From assembly GCA_964490725.1 (NCBI GenBank), contig CAZBDU010000008.1:32676-96675 (forward strand): DNA of 64,000 nucleotides, written 5' to 3'. Both the position numbers and the translations under genes were made by a program. This stretch comes from CAZBDU01 sp964490725 (GTDB lineage: Bacteria; Spirochaetota; Spirochaetia; SZUA-6; DRHE01). Below the pieces are notes generated by a model that was not told where the DNA came from, did not search any database, and saw only the letters and a program-made list of their open reading frames with translations. Position 1 is the first letter of the stretch. Each line of letters begins with the position of its first letter. Shown here piece after piece: positions 1-8,399 of this stretch.

Positions 1-8
1 GCGTGACG

Positions 9-674
9 TCAGGCCTTCTGCGGCCGGACGCTCTTCATCATTTCATCCACGACGCTCACCGCTTTGACGGCGTCAATTGCGTATGCGTCCGCCCCCATTT
101 CTGCTGCCCATTCTTCGGTCAAGGGTCCTCCCCCGAAGAGCAGCTTGAACTCCGCCCGGTTTCCCTCCGACTCGAGATACTTGGACACCATCTCCATATT
201 CACTGCCGTAAAGGTCATCAAGGCAGATACGCCGATGATGTCCGCCTTGCTCTCCAGCGCCCTGTCGGCGAATTTGGACGGGTCCACATCGATGCCAAGA
301 TCCACGATTTCATAACCGGCTGCTTGGAGCATGATGCCGACGATGTTCTTGCCAATATTGTGTACGTCCCCCTTGATGGTGCCCAAGACGATCCTGCCCT
401 TTCGCATGGAATCCACCTGCTGCCGGGTCATCTGCTTTTCGAGTATTTTCACGGCGGCGCTCATGGCGTCGGCTGCCATCATCAGCTCAGGTAGGAAGGC
501 ATCACCCGCTTCAAACCGGTCCCCCACTTCCTTGATGGCCGGGGCCATTCCCTGGGTGATGGCCTTGTAGGGATCCACTTTCAGCTGCAGAGCCTTCTCA
601 GCAGCTCGTCTGGCCGCCTCCTCATCATAGCTGAGCACGGCCTGCCTCAGTTCTTGAAACACGGAGTCTTCCAT
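9..674 (-). CDS. Methyltransferase-cognate corrinoid protein
   Basis: This is a B12-binding methyl carrier of the MtbC/MtmC/DhaF type, 221 residues. It shuttles a methyl group between a substrate methyltransferase and a corrinoid:folate or corrinoid:CoM-type methyltransferase in the cytoplasm. A helical cap domain (about 1-90) is followed by a Rossmann B12 domain with GDVHNIG near 102-108 (His105 is the lower axial cobalt ligand), a Ser-Ala-Leu near 150-152 and GGG near 181-183, all as expected. ATG 674 is preferred over the longer frame from 710 because AAGGAG lies just upstream. No partner methyltransferase is visible, and the adjacent DNA to the left is cut by the window edge. The MetF-MetV gene at 12.1 kb is a plausible metabolic neighbour. 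The exact methyl donor cannot be read from the sequence. Confidence 0.93.
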   Translation of the reverse strand: MEDSVFQELRQAVLSYDEEAARRAAEKALQLKVDPYKAITQGMAPAIKEVGDRFEAGDAFLPELMMAADAMSAAVKILEKQMTRQQVDSMRKGRIVLGTIKGDVHNIGKNIVGIMLQAAGYEIVDLGIDVDPSKFADRALESKADIIGVSALMTFTAVNMEMVSKYLESEGNRAEFKLLFGGGPLTEEWAAEMGADAYAIDAVKAVSVVDEMMKSVRPQKA

Positions 675-728
675 CCACCTGTCTCCTTGACAACCGAGTG
701 TTCGCACCATCAGAACAAAATTCCCCGT

Positions 729-757
729 ACGCTAGCATACATTACTCTGGCTGTCAA
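729..757 (-). promoter_or_regulatory. Sigma70-type promoter for the corrinoid protein gene
   Basis: On the minus strand TTGACA (752-757) and TAGCGT (729-734) are separated by 17 bases. The -35 box is perfect and the -10 box weak, about 50 bases upstream of the ATG at 674. Confidence 0.6.
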
Positions 758-1040
758 ATTGCGACTTCTCAACAAATGGAATTTGTCTCTCAGCCGTGCT
801 GTAGGGTACAGGACGGTAAGGCCGGTTCTGACCGTGGAGAGTCGACTGGTCAGTAGAGCCTGGCGACTGTGGCCCCGCGGCCATTCGTGCGGGGCTGTCA
901 CATCCACGGTTCAGGTCCTCGGGCAGCGAAGGACCGGTGTGGTGAGGTCCTCTTCGGCCTTCAGGCCTGGCGGCAGGCGATCTATCGCGGGGTCGTTGCC
1001 CGCGGAGCCTGCCGGCGCCTCCCCTGGCCCGTCCCGGCGG
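758..1040. other. Gene-free stretch between corrinoid gene and rhaA
   Basis: No convincing coding frame is seen. It holds two modest inverted repeats, GCCCCGC/GCGGGGC at 872-895 and GGTCCT/AGGACC at 914-935, either of which could end rhaA transcription. Neither has a T-run, so no terminator is claimed. Confidence 0.5.
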
Positions 1041-2300
1041 CTATCCCCGCTTCGAGGTGACCGCCTCTTCGTAGCGGTGCACCGCCTGGATCAGCTCGCC
1101 GTCGGCAGGCACCCCCGCGCGGCGGCAGTAGTGGTCCCAGACGGCCCCCAGGGGCAGGGTCTTCAGCTCTTCCAGCAGCGAAAGCCGGGCGAAGAAGTCG
1201 CCGGCCTCTTCAAAGCCCAGGAGGCGCTCCCGGGGCTCCAGGAGCGCCGCCAGCAGCGCCTTCAGGGTGGAGCGCGTTCCAATGGCCCAGGCACCGATGC
1301 GGTTCATGGTGGCGTCGAAGAAGTCGGTGCCGATGTGGCTCTGCGGGAGCCTTCCCGAGCGGACCAGCTCCGCGCACAGCTCGCGAACCTCGTCGCTGAG
1401 GATGACCACGTGATCGCTGTCCCAGCGCACCGGGCGGCTGATGTGGAAGACCAGCTCCTCCATGAACTGAAAGAACGCAGAGACCTTGTCTGCCACCGAT
1501 TCGGTGGGGTGGAAGTGGCCCATGTCGATGCAGATGAGCTTGCCGCGGGTCAAGGAGTAGCCCAGGTAGAACTCGTGGGAGCCCACGACGAAGCTCTCGC
1601 TGCCGATGCCGAAGAGCTTCCCCTCCACGGCGTCCTTCAGGTGGCGGGGGTCGAAGTCCTTCTCGTAGACCCGGTCCAGGCTGTCCCGCAGCAGGCTGCG
1701 GTAGCCGGCGCGATCCACGGTAATGTCCTTGGCCCCGTCGGGGATCCACAGGTTGTGGATGCAGGCGCTGCCTTGAGCCTTGCCCAGGGAAGCGGAGATC
1801 TCGCGGCAGCGCTGGGCGTGGGCCACCCAGAAGGCGCGCACCTTGCTGTCCTTGCTGGAGAGGGTGAACCCTGATTCGGCCAGCGGATGCGAGAAGAAGG
1901 TGGAGTTGAAGTCGAACCCCACGCCGTGCTCCCGGCCCCAGGCCAGCCAGCTTTCGAAGTGCTCCGGGGAGACCTGGTCCCGGTCCACCCGGCGCCCGCC
2001 GAAATCCCCGTAGCTGGCGTGCAGCGCCAGCCGGTGCCTGCCCGGCAGCAGGCCGTACATGAACTCCAGGTCCGCGCGCAGCTCGGCCAGGCTGCCGGCC
2101 TTCCCCGGGTAGCTCCCGGTAACCTGGATGCCCCCTCCGGAGAGGCTGGCCGCGGGGCTCTCGAACCCTCCCACGTCGTCCCCCTGCCAGCAGTGCACCG
2201 ACAGGGAGACCGCCTCCAGCCGCTTCAGCGCCCCCTCCACGTCCACCCCCAGCTCCGCGTAGCGGCGCCGGGCCTCCTGATATGAGTTCTCGCTGCTCAT
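1041..2300 (-). CDS. rhaA: L-rhamnose isomerase
   Basis: Converts L-rhamnose to L-rhamnulose, the first step of the phosphorylating rhamnose pathway, in the cytoplasm. The 419-residue product has the same length as the E. coli enzyme and matches it by eye along most of its length: an N-terminal HCWQGDDVGGFE block, a SYPGKA block, the DFNSTFFSHPLA block, WIPDGAKDITVDR, the metal-site stretch around DMGHFHPTE, and VRWDSDHVVILSDE. ATG 2300 is chosen because GGAG lies seven bases upstream; longer in-frame starts add an Arg-rich tail absent from the family. It is the last gene of a minus-strand set with the fucose-isomerase-like gene (78 bases upstream) and the dehydratase. Its kinase partner rhaB lies at 8.4 kb on the other strand. 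No RhaD aldolase is seen in the window. Confidence 0.97.
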   Translation of the reverse strand: MSSENSYQEARRRYAELGVDVEGALKRLEAVSLSVHCWQGDDVGGFESPAASLSGGGIQVTGSYPGKAGSLAELRADLEFMYGLLPGRHRLALHASYGDFGGRRVDRDQVSPEHFESWLAWGREHGVGFDFNSTFFSHPLAESGFTLSSKDSKVRAFWVAHAQRCREISASLGKAQGSACIHNLWIPDGAKDITVDRAGYRSLLRDSLDRVYEKDFDPRHLKDAVEGKLFGIGSESFVVGSHEFYLGYSLTRGKLICIDMGHFHPTESVADKVSAFFQFMEELVFHISRPVRWDSDHVVILSDEVRELCAELVRSGRLPQSHIGTDFFDATMNRIGAWAIGTRSTLKALLAALLEPRERLLGFEEAGDFFARLSLLEELKTLPLGAVWDHYCRRAGVPADGELIQAVHRYEEAVTSKRG

Positions 2301-2378
2301 GATGAAGCTCCTGACCGGCATCATACACCGCCGGCGTCGGGGAGGCAAAGGGCCGCGCGGCGGGCCCGGCCGGCGGCC

Positions 2379-3806
2379 TCAGCGCGCAGCCACCTGCCTC
2401 TGCGGCCGGGAGACCTGGAAGCCGAGGTAGTTGGACAGGGCCTCCCCGGCGGCTTCCTCCACCTGCCCGGGAGTCAGCGCCACATGGTGGCGGTGACCCT
2501 CGCTTCCCAGGAACAGCAGCACCTCCTGGAGCGCCGGGATGTCGGCCACCCCGGCGCAGCCGAAGAACGAGGCGGGGATGGGGTCCTGCGTGAAGCGTCC
2601 CTGGCCCAGGTACATCTTCACCGTTCCCGAGTCAGTGAGCAGGTTGCCGAAGGTGAACTCCATGGGCGCGATCCTGCCCGCCACGCAGCCGAAGCCATGA
2701 CCGGCGCCGATGCTGGCCTTGAGGATCTCGTGATCGGAGATCCTTCCGGGGTGGGCCATCATGCTCGCGGGTACGTTGCCGCAGTGGAAGAGGATGCACT
2801 TCTGCTCCTCCTCCTCGTAGTTGTTGTTCCAGTCCAGGATCATGGCGGGCTCGCCGGAGGCCAGGCCCAGGACGTGCATGGCCACCGCGCTGCCGGTGTC
2901 CACCTCGCAGGCCGCCGGCAGGCCGCGGCCCATCAGGTCTCCGGTGATCAGGCAAGGGGAGATACCGAACTGCTGCTGGATCTCGGTCCAGCAGCGCACG
3001 CTTACCGCGTCCAGCTCGTTCTCCTCGATCATGGCGTCCAGCACCACCCCCAGGCGGACCAGGTTGTCCGCCGCCGCGGCGGGGACCCCGTTCCACGCGG
3101 CCAGCCCCTGCAGGTGCTCCATCTTGGCGCGGCAGGCCGGATCGGACGGCTTCAGGCGGCGCATGCGCTCGAACACGTCGGAGAGATCGAAGGTCTCCAC
3201 CGTGATTCCCCGCTTCTGCAGGGCCACCTCGTCAATGCGGACGGTCTTGAAGGGCGTGGTGCGGGCTCCGATCTGGCCCACCCTCATGCCGCGCACTCCC
3301 GCCACCACCCGGCAGACACGGTCGAAGAAGGCCGCGTTCTCGGCGAAGCCCTCGGAGAGGGGGCTGACTACGTGGGGCTTGCGGACGGTGAAGGGGATGT
3401 CGTTCTGCCGCAGGACGTCCATGATGGACAGCTTTCCACAGAAGGCGTCCCGTCTGGAGGCGGGGTCCATGGCCTCCAGCTCGTCGGGGTAGGCCTGGAT
3501 GAAAACCGGCACCCCCGCCTCCGCCAGCGCGATGGCGGCGCCGTTCTCGTCGCCGAAGTTGGGAAGCGACAGGATCACTCCCTGGTAGCGCCCGCGGTGC
3601 TCGCGCAGGAACGCGGCGAACCGGCGGGCCTCCTGCGGGGTCTCCACCCCGCCGTGGCGGGTCTCCTTGGGGTCCAACATCAGCGCCTCGTGCCCGAGGC
3701 GCTTCAGGGCCTCCGGCAGCTCCCGGCGGGCGGCCGCCAGATGGCGGGCCGGGAAGAACCCCCGGTTGCCGAACAGCAGCGCGAACGTGGACTTCTCTTC
3801 TGCCAT
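2379..3806 (-). CDS. L-fucose/L-arabinose isomerase-like sugar isomerase
   Basis: A 475-residue cytoplasmic enzyme of the fucose/arabinose isomerase superfamily (FucI/AraA fold, COG2407-like). Family catalytic acids are plausibly the Glu in ACEVDTGSAV and the Asp in ILDWNNNYEEEE, followed by a Cys/His-rich stretch, ILFHCGNVP, which often contacts metal and substrate in this family. It likely isomerises an aldose to a ketose. The pairing with rhaA and an enolase-superfamily dehydratase suggests a plant- or microbe-derived deoxysugar or pentose, but the substrate is not readable from sequence. It lies 63 bases downstream of the dehydratase gene and 78 upstream of rhaA, in one direction, so co-transcription is likely. 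Confidence 0.8.
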   Translation of the reverse strand: MAEEKSTFALLFGNRGFFPARHLAAARRELPEALKRLGHEALMLDPKETRHGGVETPQEARRFAAFLREHRGRYQGVILSLPNFGDENGAAIALAEAGVPVFIQAYPDELEAMDPASRRDAFCGKLSIMDVLRQNDIPFTVRKPHVVSPLSEGFAENAAFFDRVCRVVAGVRGMRVGQIGARTTPFKTVRIDEVALQKRGITVETFDLSDVFERMRRLKPSDPACRAKMEHLQGLAAWNGVPAAAADNLVRLGVVLDAMIEENELDAVSVRCWTEIQQQFGISPCLITGDLMGRGLPAACEVDTGSAVAMHVLGLASGEPAMILDWNNNYEEEEQKCILFHCGNVPASMMAHPGRISDHEILKASIGAGHGFGCVAGRIAPMEFTFGNLLTDSGTVKMYLGQGRFTQDPIPASFFGCAGVADIPALQEVLLFLGSEGHRHHVALTPGQVEEAAGEALSNYLGFQVSRPQRQVAAR

Positions 3807-3869
3807 GATCCTACTCCGTTCTCAGTGGAGATGTGCGTGGATGCAGCCGGGCCGCCGCGAGCGGACCGT

Positions 3870-5003
3870 TCACCGCAGGAGCTCCCGGCTGCCGGTGTAC
3901 CGTTCGACCGCTTCGGGGTCCAGCTCCAGCCCCAGGCCGGGCCGCTCCGGGATGCCCAGCAGGCCGTTCTCGTCGAGCCGCCACCCCTCCTGGGCGAGCC
4001 CGTCGATGTAAGGCGAGCCCACCAGGTACTCCACCAGGCCGGTCTCCGGGAAGGCGGAGGCGAGCTGCAGGTCCGCCGCCAGCCCCACCGCCGTGTTCCA
4101 CCCGTGGGGGATGAAGCGCACGCCGTAGTCCTGGGCCATCCAGGCGATGCGGCGGCTCTCGCTCAGGCCACCCACCTTGGTCACATCGGGCTGCACGATG
4201 TCCAGCGCCCCTTTCCTCAGCCAGGGCAGGAACGCCTGGCGGCGGGTGAGCACCTCTCCCGCCGCGATGGGAACCGGGGCCTCCCGGCGCAGCCGGGTGT
4301 AGTCCTCCAGCGCGTCGGGTTTGAGGGGCTCCTCGAACCAGGCCACCTGGTAGCTGTCCAGCATGCGGGCCGTCCTCAGGGCCCACTTGTAGCCGTTGGG
4401 CCAGAAGGCGTCGCTGCCGCCGGCGTCCACCATGAGGAGGCTCTTCGGGCCGACGGCACGACGGGCCGCCGCCACGATCTGCTCGTCCAGCGGTGCGGAG
4501 CTCCTTCCGAACGGTCCCCAGCCGATCTTGAAGGCGCGGAAGCCCGTCTCCCTGACGCGGGCAAGCTTCTCCGCAAGCGCCGGGGGCTCCGCCATCAGGA
4601 TGGAGGCGTAGGGCTGCACCCTGTCCCGGTATCGGCCGCCCAGGAGCCGGCCCACGGGCTGCCCGCAGGCCTTGCCGAACAGGTCCCAGAGGGCGATGTC
4701 GATGCCGCTGATGGTGTGCTCCACCGCGCCGCCGCGGCCCAGCCAGAAGGTGTTCTGGCGCAGCTTCTCGGAGACCCGCTCGGGCTCCAGGGCGCTCTCG
4801 CCGCGGTAGTGGGGCTCCAGCACGGCCAGGGAGCTCCTGACCAGCTCCTCGCTGGAGAAGACGCTCCCCAGCCCGGTGAGCCCCTGGTCGGTGACCACGA
4901 GCACCAGGGTCTGGAGACAGTCCTCCGGCTGCAGGTCACTGCTCCACCCGCCTTTGGGGGTGGCGCCCCGTAACCCGGCGGCCCGAATCTCCGCGATCTT
5001 CAT
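3870..5003 (-). CDS. Enolase-superfamily sugar-acid dehydratase / cycloisomerase (mandelate racemase subgroup)
   Basis: A 377-residue enzyme with the capping domain (about 1-130) and TIM barrel of the mandelate racemase subgroup. Visible catalytic features are Lys159 in AFKIGW, the metal ligands Asp193 (MVDAGG), Glu225 (WFEEPL) and Glu250 (AAGEV), Asp273 in QPDVTKVGG, and the general base His300 in FIPHGWN. This set fits acid-sugar dehydratases such as rhamnonate, fuconate or galactonate dehydratase, or a lactone cycloisomerase; the exact substrate is inferred only from the sugar-isomerase neighbours. ATG 5003 is chosen because GGGAGGA precedes it and the family N-terminus (MKIAEIR) begins there. 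A much longer open frame continues upstream but has no family similarity. First gene of the set with the two isomerases. Confidence 0.85.
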   Translation of the reverse strand: MKIAEIRAAGLRGATPKGGWSSDLQPEDCLQTLVLVVTDQGLTGLGSVFSSEELVRSSLAVLEPHYRGESALEPERVSEKLRQNTFWLGRGGAVEHTISGIDIALWDLFGKACGQPVGRLLGGRYRDRVQPYASILMAEPPALAEKLARVRETGFRAFKIGWGPFGRSSAPLDEQIVAAARRAVGPKSLLMVDAGGSDAFWPNGYKWALRTARMLDSYQVAWFEEPLKPDALEDYTRLRREAPVPIAAGEVLTRRQAFLPWLRKGALDIVQPDVTKVGGLSESRRIAWMAQDYGVRFIPHGWNTAVGLAADLQLASAFPETGLVEYLVGSPYIDGLAQEGWRLDENGLLGIPERPGLGLELDPEAVERYTGSRELLR

Positions 5004-5106
5004 GCCGTTCCTCCCGGGGCCCGTCCCCCGCGTGGGCTGCGCCCGCCTGACGCCCGCCTTTGCTCCTTCGCCCGGGGCCCGTCCCCCGCGCAGGCCCGGC
5101 GGGGCT

Positions 5107-5200
5107 GCCCGCCGCCGGAACCTCTCCCCGCCCCCCGGCCGCTTGCCCGCCGCCGGAGCCTCTCCCCGCCCCCCGGCCTCTCGCCCGCCCCCGGCCTCTT
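5107..5200. repeat. 38-bp GC-rich imperfect tandem repeat in a divergent leader
   Basis: Copies at 5107-5144 and 5145-5182 differ at only a few positions, and a partial third copy runs 5183-5200. A second short repeat, a CCCGGGGCCCGTCCCCCGCG-like block, occurs near 5013 and 5071. The array lies between the divergent dehydratase and ribokinase genes, inside the likely 5' leader of the dehydratase transcript. Confidence 0.8.
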
Positions 5201-5219
5201 GCCCGCAGGGTACACCGCG

Positions 5220-5249
5220 ATGATACATCGGGGTGCAGGGAAGTTGCAA
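5220..5249 (-). promoter_or_regulatory. Candidate promoter for dehydratase/isomerase operon
   Basis: On the minus strand TTGCAA (5244-5249) and TATCAT (5220-5225) are 18 bases apart. Transcription from here would give a leader of about 210 bases that contains the 38-bp repeats. Confidence 0.45.
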
Positions 5250-5336
5250 AGGGGCCGGCGTGCAGGTAGACTGCTCCGGGAGAGGTAGTCCCGGGGGTAG
5301 CCGGTTCCGGGCAGCGGAGCCCGCGGAGGGGTTGTA

Positions 5337-6281
5337 GTGTCCGAACAGACGCCAGGGGTCCTGGTGGTGGGAAGCATCAACATGGACCTGGTGATGCAGG
5401 CGGAGCGGATTCCCGAGGCCGGGGAGAGCCTGCTGGGGGAGGCGTACAGCTACGTCCCGGGGGGCAAGGGAGCCAACCAGGCGGTTGCTGCGGCGCGGCT
5501 GGGGCTGCAGGTGGCCTTCGTGGGCCGCGTTGGCAACGACGGGCACGGTGAAACCCTGAAGAGGCGTCTGGCCCGGGAGGGGGTGGACGACAGCCTGCTG
5601 CTGAGGGACGATCGGGAGCGGACCGGGTTTGCCGCCATCGTGGTGGAGCGGACCGGGGAGAACCGCATCATCGTCTTCCCCGGCGCCAATCTGGCCATCC
5701 GGGAGGAGGATGTGTCCCGCGGGTTTTCCCGCCCTCTGAGGGCGGCGATCATCAATCTGGAGATCTCGGAGGAGACTGTGGTGTCGGTGTTTCGCCACGC
5801 CCGGCAGGGGGGCGTGCCGGTGGTCCTGGACGCCGGGCCCGCCCGGGGGTTCGATCCGGCGCTGGCCCGTGGAGCGGAGATCGTCAGTCCCAACGCGACG
5901 GAGGGGGAGCAGCTCACCGGGATTGCCTGCGGCGAGCCTGCCGGCGCGGCGCGGGCCGCCGCCCGGCTGGCCCAGGCCACCGCGGCGCGCTACGTGGTGA
6001 TCAAGATGGGGGAGCGCGGAGCCTACCTCTTCTCGGGGAACGGGGGGTGGCCCCACCCCGCCGGGGGGACGGGGGGGGGGGCCGTGGACACCACCGCCGC
6101 CGGGGACGCCTTCACCGCCGGTCTGACCGCCTGCTATCTGCGCGGCGGGGACATCCGGCAGGCCGTGCGGTACGCCAACGCCGCGGGAGCCCTGGCGGCC
6201 ACCCGGCTGGGGGCCCAGCCCTCCCTGCCGCGGGCCGAGGCGGTGGCCGAGCTGCTCGCGAGCCGGGGGGTACGGCTGTGA
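5337..6281 (+). CDS. rbsK: Ribokinase (PfkB-family sugar kinase)
   Basis: A 314-residue PfkB-family kinase that most likely phosphorylates D-ribose at O5 with ATP. The first signature, PGGKGANQA (about 41-49), and the second, DTTAAGDAF (252-260, catalytic base Asp258), are both intact. GSINMD near the N-terminus and NATEGEQLTG are typical of ribokinases. GTG 5337 is supported by an upstream GGAGGGG. The GTGA at its end (6278-6281) contains both the start of the next gene and its own stop, so the two are translationally coupled. Related PfkB kinases for deoxyribose or other sugars cannot be excluded. Confidence 0.88.
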   Translation: MSEQTPGVLVVGSINMDLVMQAERIPEAGESLLGEAYSYVPGGKGANQAVAAARLGLQVAFVGRVGNDGHGETLKRRLAREGVDDSLLLRDDRERTGFAAIVVERTGENRIIVFPGANLAIREEDVSRGFSRPLRAAIINLEISEETVVSVFRHARQGGVPVVLDAGPARGFDPALARGAEIVSPNATEGEQLTGIACGEPAGAARAAARLAQATAARYVVIKMGERGAYLFSGNGGWPHPAGGTGGGAVDTTAAGDAFTAGLTACYLRGGDIRQAVRYANAAGALAATRLGAQPSLPRAEAVAELLASRGVRL

Positions 6282-6904
6282 AGAGCGCCGTCCTTCCGGC
6301 CGTGGCGGAGTTCCTGCGCGGCCTGCCCGGGGTGGTTCGGGCGGAGCCCCTGCGCCAGGGTGAGGCGGAGCAGGTGGTGCAGACGGAGGAACGCTACGAG
6401 ACCGCGGGGCTTTTTCCCCTCTGCAACCTGGGCGTGCGCGCAGTGGCGGCGCGGGAGGCGGCGGTGCTGCTGCTGAAGGACAGACACTTCCGGGAGCCCC
6501 CGGAGCCCACCGTGTACCTGGTGGAGGAGCTGCCCGACGGCGCCTCCGATCCCGGCGGGGGGGACCGGCTCTTGGTGGAGGGACGGTGGTACCGGATCCT
6601 GGGCGAGGAGGTGATGAGCCCCGGGAGGGAATCGCCGGAGAAGGTGGTGCTCCTGTCCGGCTCCTTCGCCATGTACCCGGAGCGCAGGAGCGACAGCCGG
6701 GCTCCCTCTTATTTCGTCCTACCGCCCCTGGGTTTTCCCGAGCTTGAGGGGGAGGCGGAGCGGTTGGGGGTCCGGGAGGTGATCTCCATCAGCCCTTCCA
6801 CGAACGCAGACACCCTCCTGCGGCGGCTGCACGGCCTGCCGCCCGACGACACTCTGGCCACGCTGATCGTGGCGTTCAACCTGGCAGAGCCTGCGGGCGG
6901 ATAA
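6278..6904 (+). CDS. Conserved hypothetical protein coupled to ribokinase
   Basis: I do not recognise this 208-residue protein. It starts at GTG 6278, overlapping the ribokinase stop (GTGA), so it is almost certainly translated with it. There is no signal peptide, membrane span or cysteine cluster, and it looks like a soluble alpha/beta protein. A stretch reading VVLLSGSFAMYPERRSDS precedes a C-terminal half with EVISISPSTNADTLLRRLHG. The coupling suggests a role in the same sugar pathway, for instance as an accessory or regulatory protein, but no function should be assumed. Confidence 0.75.
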   Translation: MKSAVLPAVAEFLRGLPGVVRAEPLRQGEAEQVVQTEERYETAGLFPLCNLGVRAVAAREAAVLLLKDRHFREPPEPTVYLVEELPDGASDPGGGDRLLVEGRWYRILGEEVMSPGRESPEKVVLLSGSFAMYPERRSDSRAPSYFVLPPLGFPELEGEAERLGVREVISISPSTNADTLLRRLHGLPPDDTLATLIVAFNLAEPAGG

Positions 6905-6961
6905 TCCTCCGCGCCCGCCGATGCGGACCCCAGGCCGGCTGCCGGCGAGCCGCCGGCCGGG

Positions 6962-7474
6962 TCAACCCTTCCTGCGGCCGAACAGCCCGCGCTTCCGGCC
7001 CTCCTGCGGGGCCCCGGATTGCGCGGCGTCGGAGTGCGGCGTGCCGGACTGCGAGGCTTCCGAGGGGGCGGGTTCCGGCTGCGGACCCTCCGGGAGGAAG
7101 GCGGCCGCCCGGGAGGTGCGAGACTTGCCGGCCCGGGGCCTTGCTGCGCCGGGCCGGGAGGGGGCTTCGGTGACGTTCCCCTCAACGATGGTGTCGAGCT
7201 TCTTCTCGCGCTGCCGGAGCTGCTTTTCCTTGTCCTTGTTGAGCCTGGACTGTACGGAGAGGCGGGTGCGGCTCAGCTTGGTGAAGTAGCTCATCACGTA
7301 GTAGATGAAGGAGTAGAGAATGCCCACCACGAAGGTGATGAGCACAACCAGGACGATAGGCACCTGCTCGAACTTCGCCCCGAAGAGGTTGATGGAGGTC
7401 TTGTAGTCGATGTTCAGCAAGATGAATACGGCGATAATGACCAGAAAAACGATGCTCAGAATCAGGCGAACCAT
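6962..7474 (-). CDS. LapA/DUF1049-like membrane protein
   Basis: A 170-residue inner-membrane protein with two N-terminal transmembrane helices (about 2-22 and 39-63) separated by a short loop containing NLFGAKFEQ, the pattern of LapA-domain proteins. A basic coiled-coil stretch with KDKEKQLRQREKKL follows, then a low-complexity Pro/Ala/Ser/Gln tail ending in a basic GLFGRRKG. LapA proteins are linked to envelope and lipopolysaccharide assembly. The long disordered tail is unusual for the family and resembles those I associate with spirochaetal homologues, though from memory only. ATG 7474 is preferred over 7525 because GGAGGGGG precedes it. A TATATT -10-like box lies upstream at about 7500. 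Confidence 0.75.
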   Translation of the reverse strand: MVRLILSIVFLVIIAVFILLNIDYKTSINLFGAKFEQVPIVLVVLITFVVGILYSFIYYVMSYFTKLSRTRLSVQSRLNKDKEKQLRQREKKLDTIVEGNVTEAPSRPGAARPRAGKSRTSRAAAFLPEGPQPEPAPSEASQSGTPHSDAAQSGAPQEGRKRGLFGRRKG

Positions 7475-7605
7475 GGCATATCCCCCTCCGCTTCTAATAT
7501 ACTTGCAGGCGGCGCCTTTTGCCACACCGCGCGCGGTGCGGGGAAGGCGGATTCAACGGCGGCCCTTCGGGATGCCTGGAGCCTGAGCGCAGGGGGGTGT
7601 TTGTG

Positions 7606-8382
7606 GTGCTCGCTATCGATCTGTCGGAGAGAGTCATACTGGTGCTCGGCGGGAGCCGTGGGATCGGCGCCGGAGTGGTGCGGGCCCTGTGCGCAGCGGG
7701 GGCCCACGTGGTGTTTACCCACACCGGCAACCCGCAGACCGCCCCGCGCGTAGAGGCGCTGCTCCAGGAGGTCCGCTCCGCCGGCGGGAGCGTGGAAGAG
7801 GCGGCTGTGGACGCGCTCGACTCGGCGGGGACGGCTTCCCTGGCCGGTCGGGTGGCCGCGGAGCGCGGCGGCATCCAGGGACTGGTGTGCAACGTGGGCA
7901 AGAACAAGGCCAGGGAGGTGGCCGAGGTGAGCGACCAGGACTGGCGTCGCTTCCTGGACCTCAACCTCTCCAGCGCCTTCTACGGCGTGCGGGCGGTGCT
8001 GCCCCACATGCTGGCGGGTGGCTACGGGCGCATCGTGCTGGTGGGCTCCTCGGCGGTGTACGACGGGGGAGGCGGCGCGGCGGACTACGCGGCCGCCAAG
8101 GCCGGCCTCAACGGATTGATGAGCTACATCTGCAGGACCCACGCCCGCCGGGGAGTGCACGCCAACGTGATTCACCCGGCGGTGATCGAGACGGACCTGC
8201 TGCGGGAGCGCTACGGGACCCCGGAGCGCAAGAAGGGGCTGCTGGAGCAGATCCCGGCGGGGCGGCTGGGCCGCCCGGAGGATGTGGCGGCTCTGACCGC
8301 GTTTCTGTTGAGCCCTTGGGGGGACTACGTCTGCGGCCAGGCCATCGTGGTGGACGGCGGCCGGACCCTTTTCAACCGCTAG
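7606..8382 (+). CDS. Short-chain dehydrogenase/reductase (SDR)
   Basis: A 258-residue classical SDR, an NAD(P)-dependent oxidoreductase. The dinucleotide motif GGSRGIG (15-21), the catalytic Ser in VGSSAVY (about 148), Tyr161 and Lys165 in YAAAK are all present. The usual NNAG is replaced by CNVG, a minor variant. GTG 7606 or 7603 fits the AGGGGGG ribosome-binding site at 7591-7597. It precedes rhaB by 17 bases, so it probably acts on a sugar or sugar-derived aldehyde/acid in the same pathway, e.g. as a rhamnose/fucose dehydrogenase-type enzyme; a FabG-like role is less likely from context. Confidence 0.85.
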   Translation: MLAIDLSERVILVLGGSRGIGAGVVRALCAAGAHVVFTHTGNPQTAPRVEALLQEVRSAGGSVEEAAVDALDSAGTASLAGRVAAERGGIQGLVCNVGKNKAREVAEVSDQDWRRFLDLNLSSAFYGVRAVLPHMLAGGYGRIVLVGSSAVYDGGGGAADYAAAKAGLNGLMSYICRTHARRGVHANVIHPAVIETDLLRERYGTPERKKGLLEQIPAGRLGRPEDVAALTAFLLSPWGDYVCGQAIVVDGGRTLFNR

Positions 8383-8399
8383 GGCAGGAGCGAACGGAG

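Noticed and set aside
2484..4973. Very long open frame antisense to the sugar isomerase and dehydratase genes
   Set aside because: It is a by-product of high GC in the third codon position of the opposite strand; composition is His/Gly/Ala/Arg-rich with no family motif, while both minus-strand genes have clear catalytic residues.
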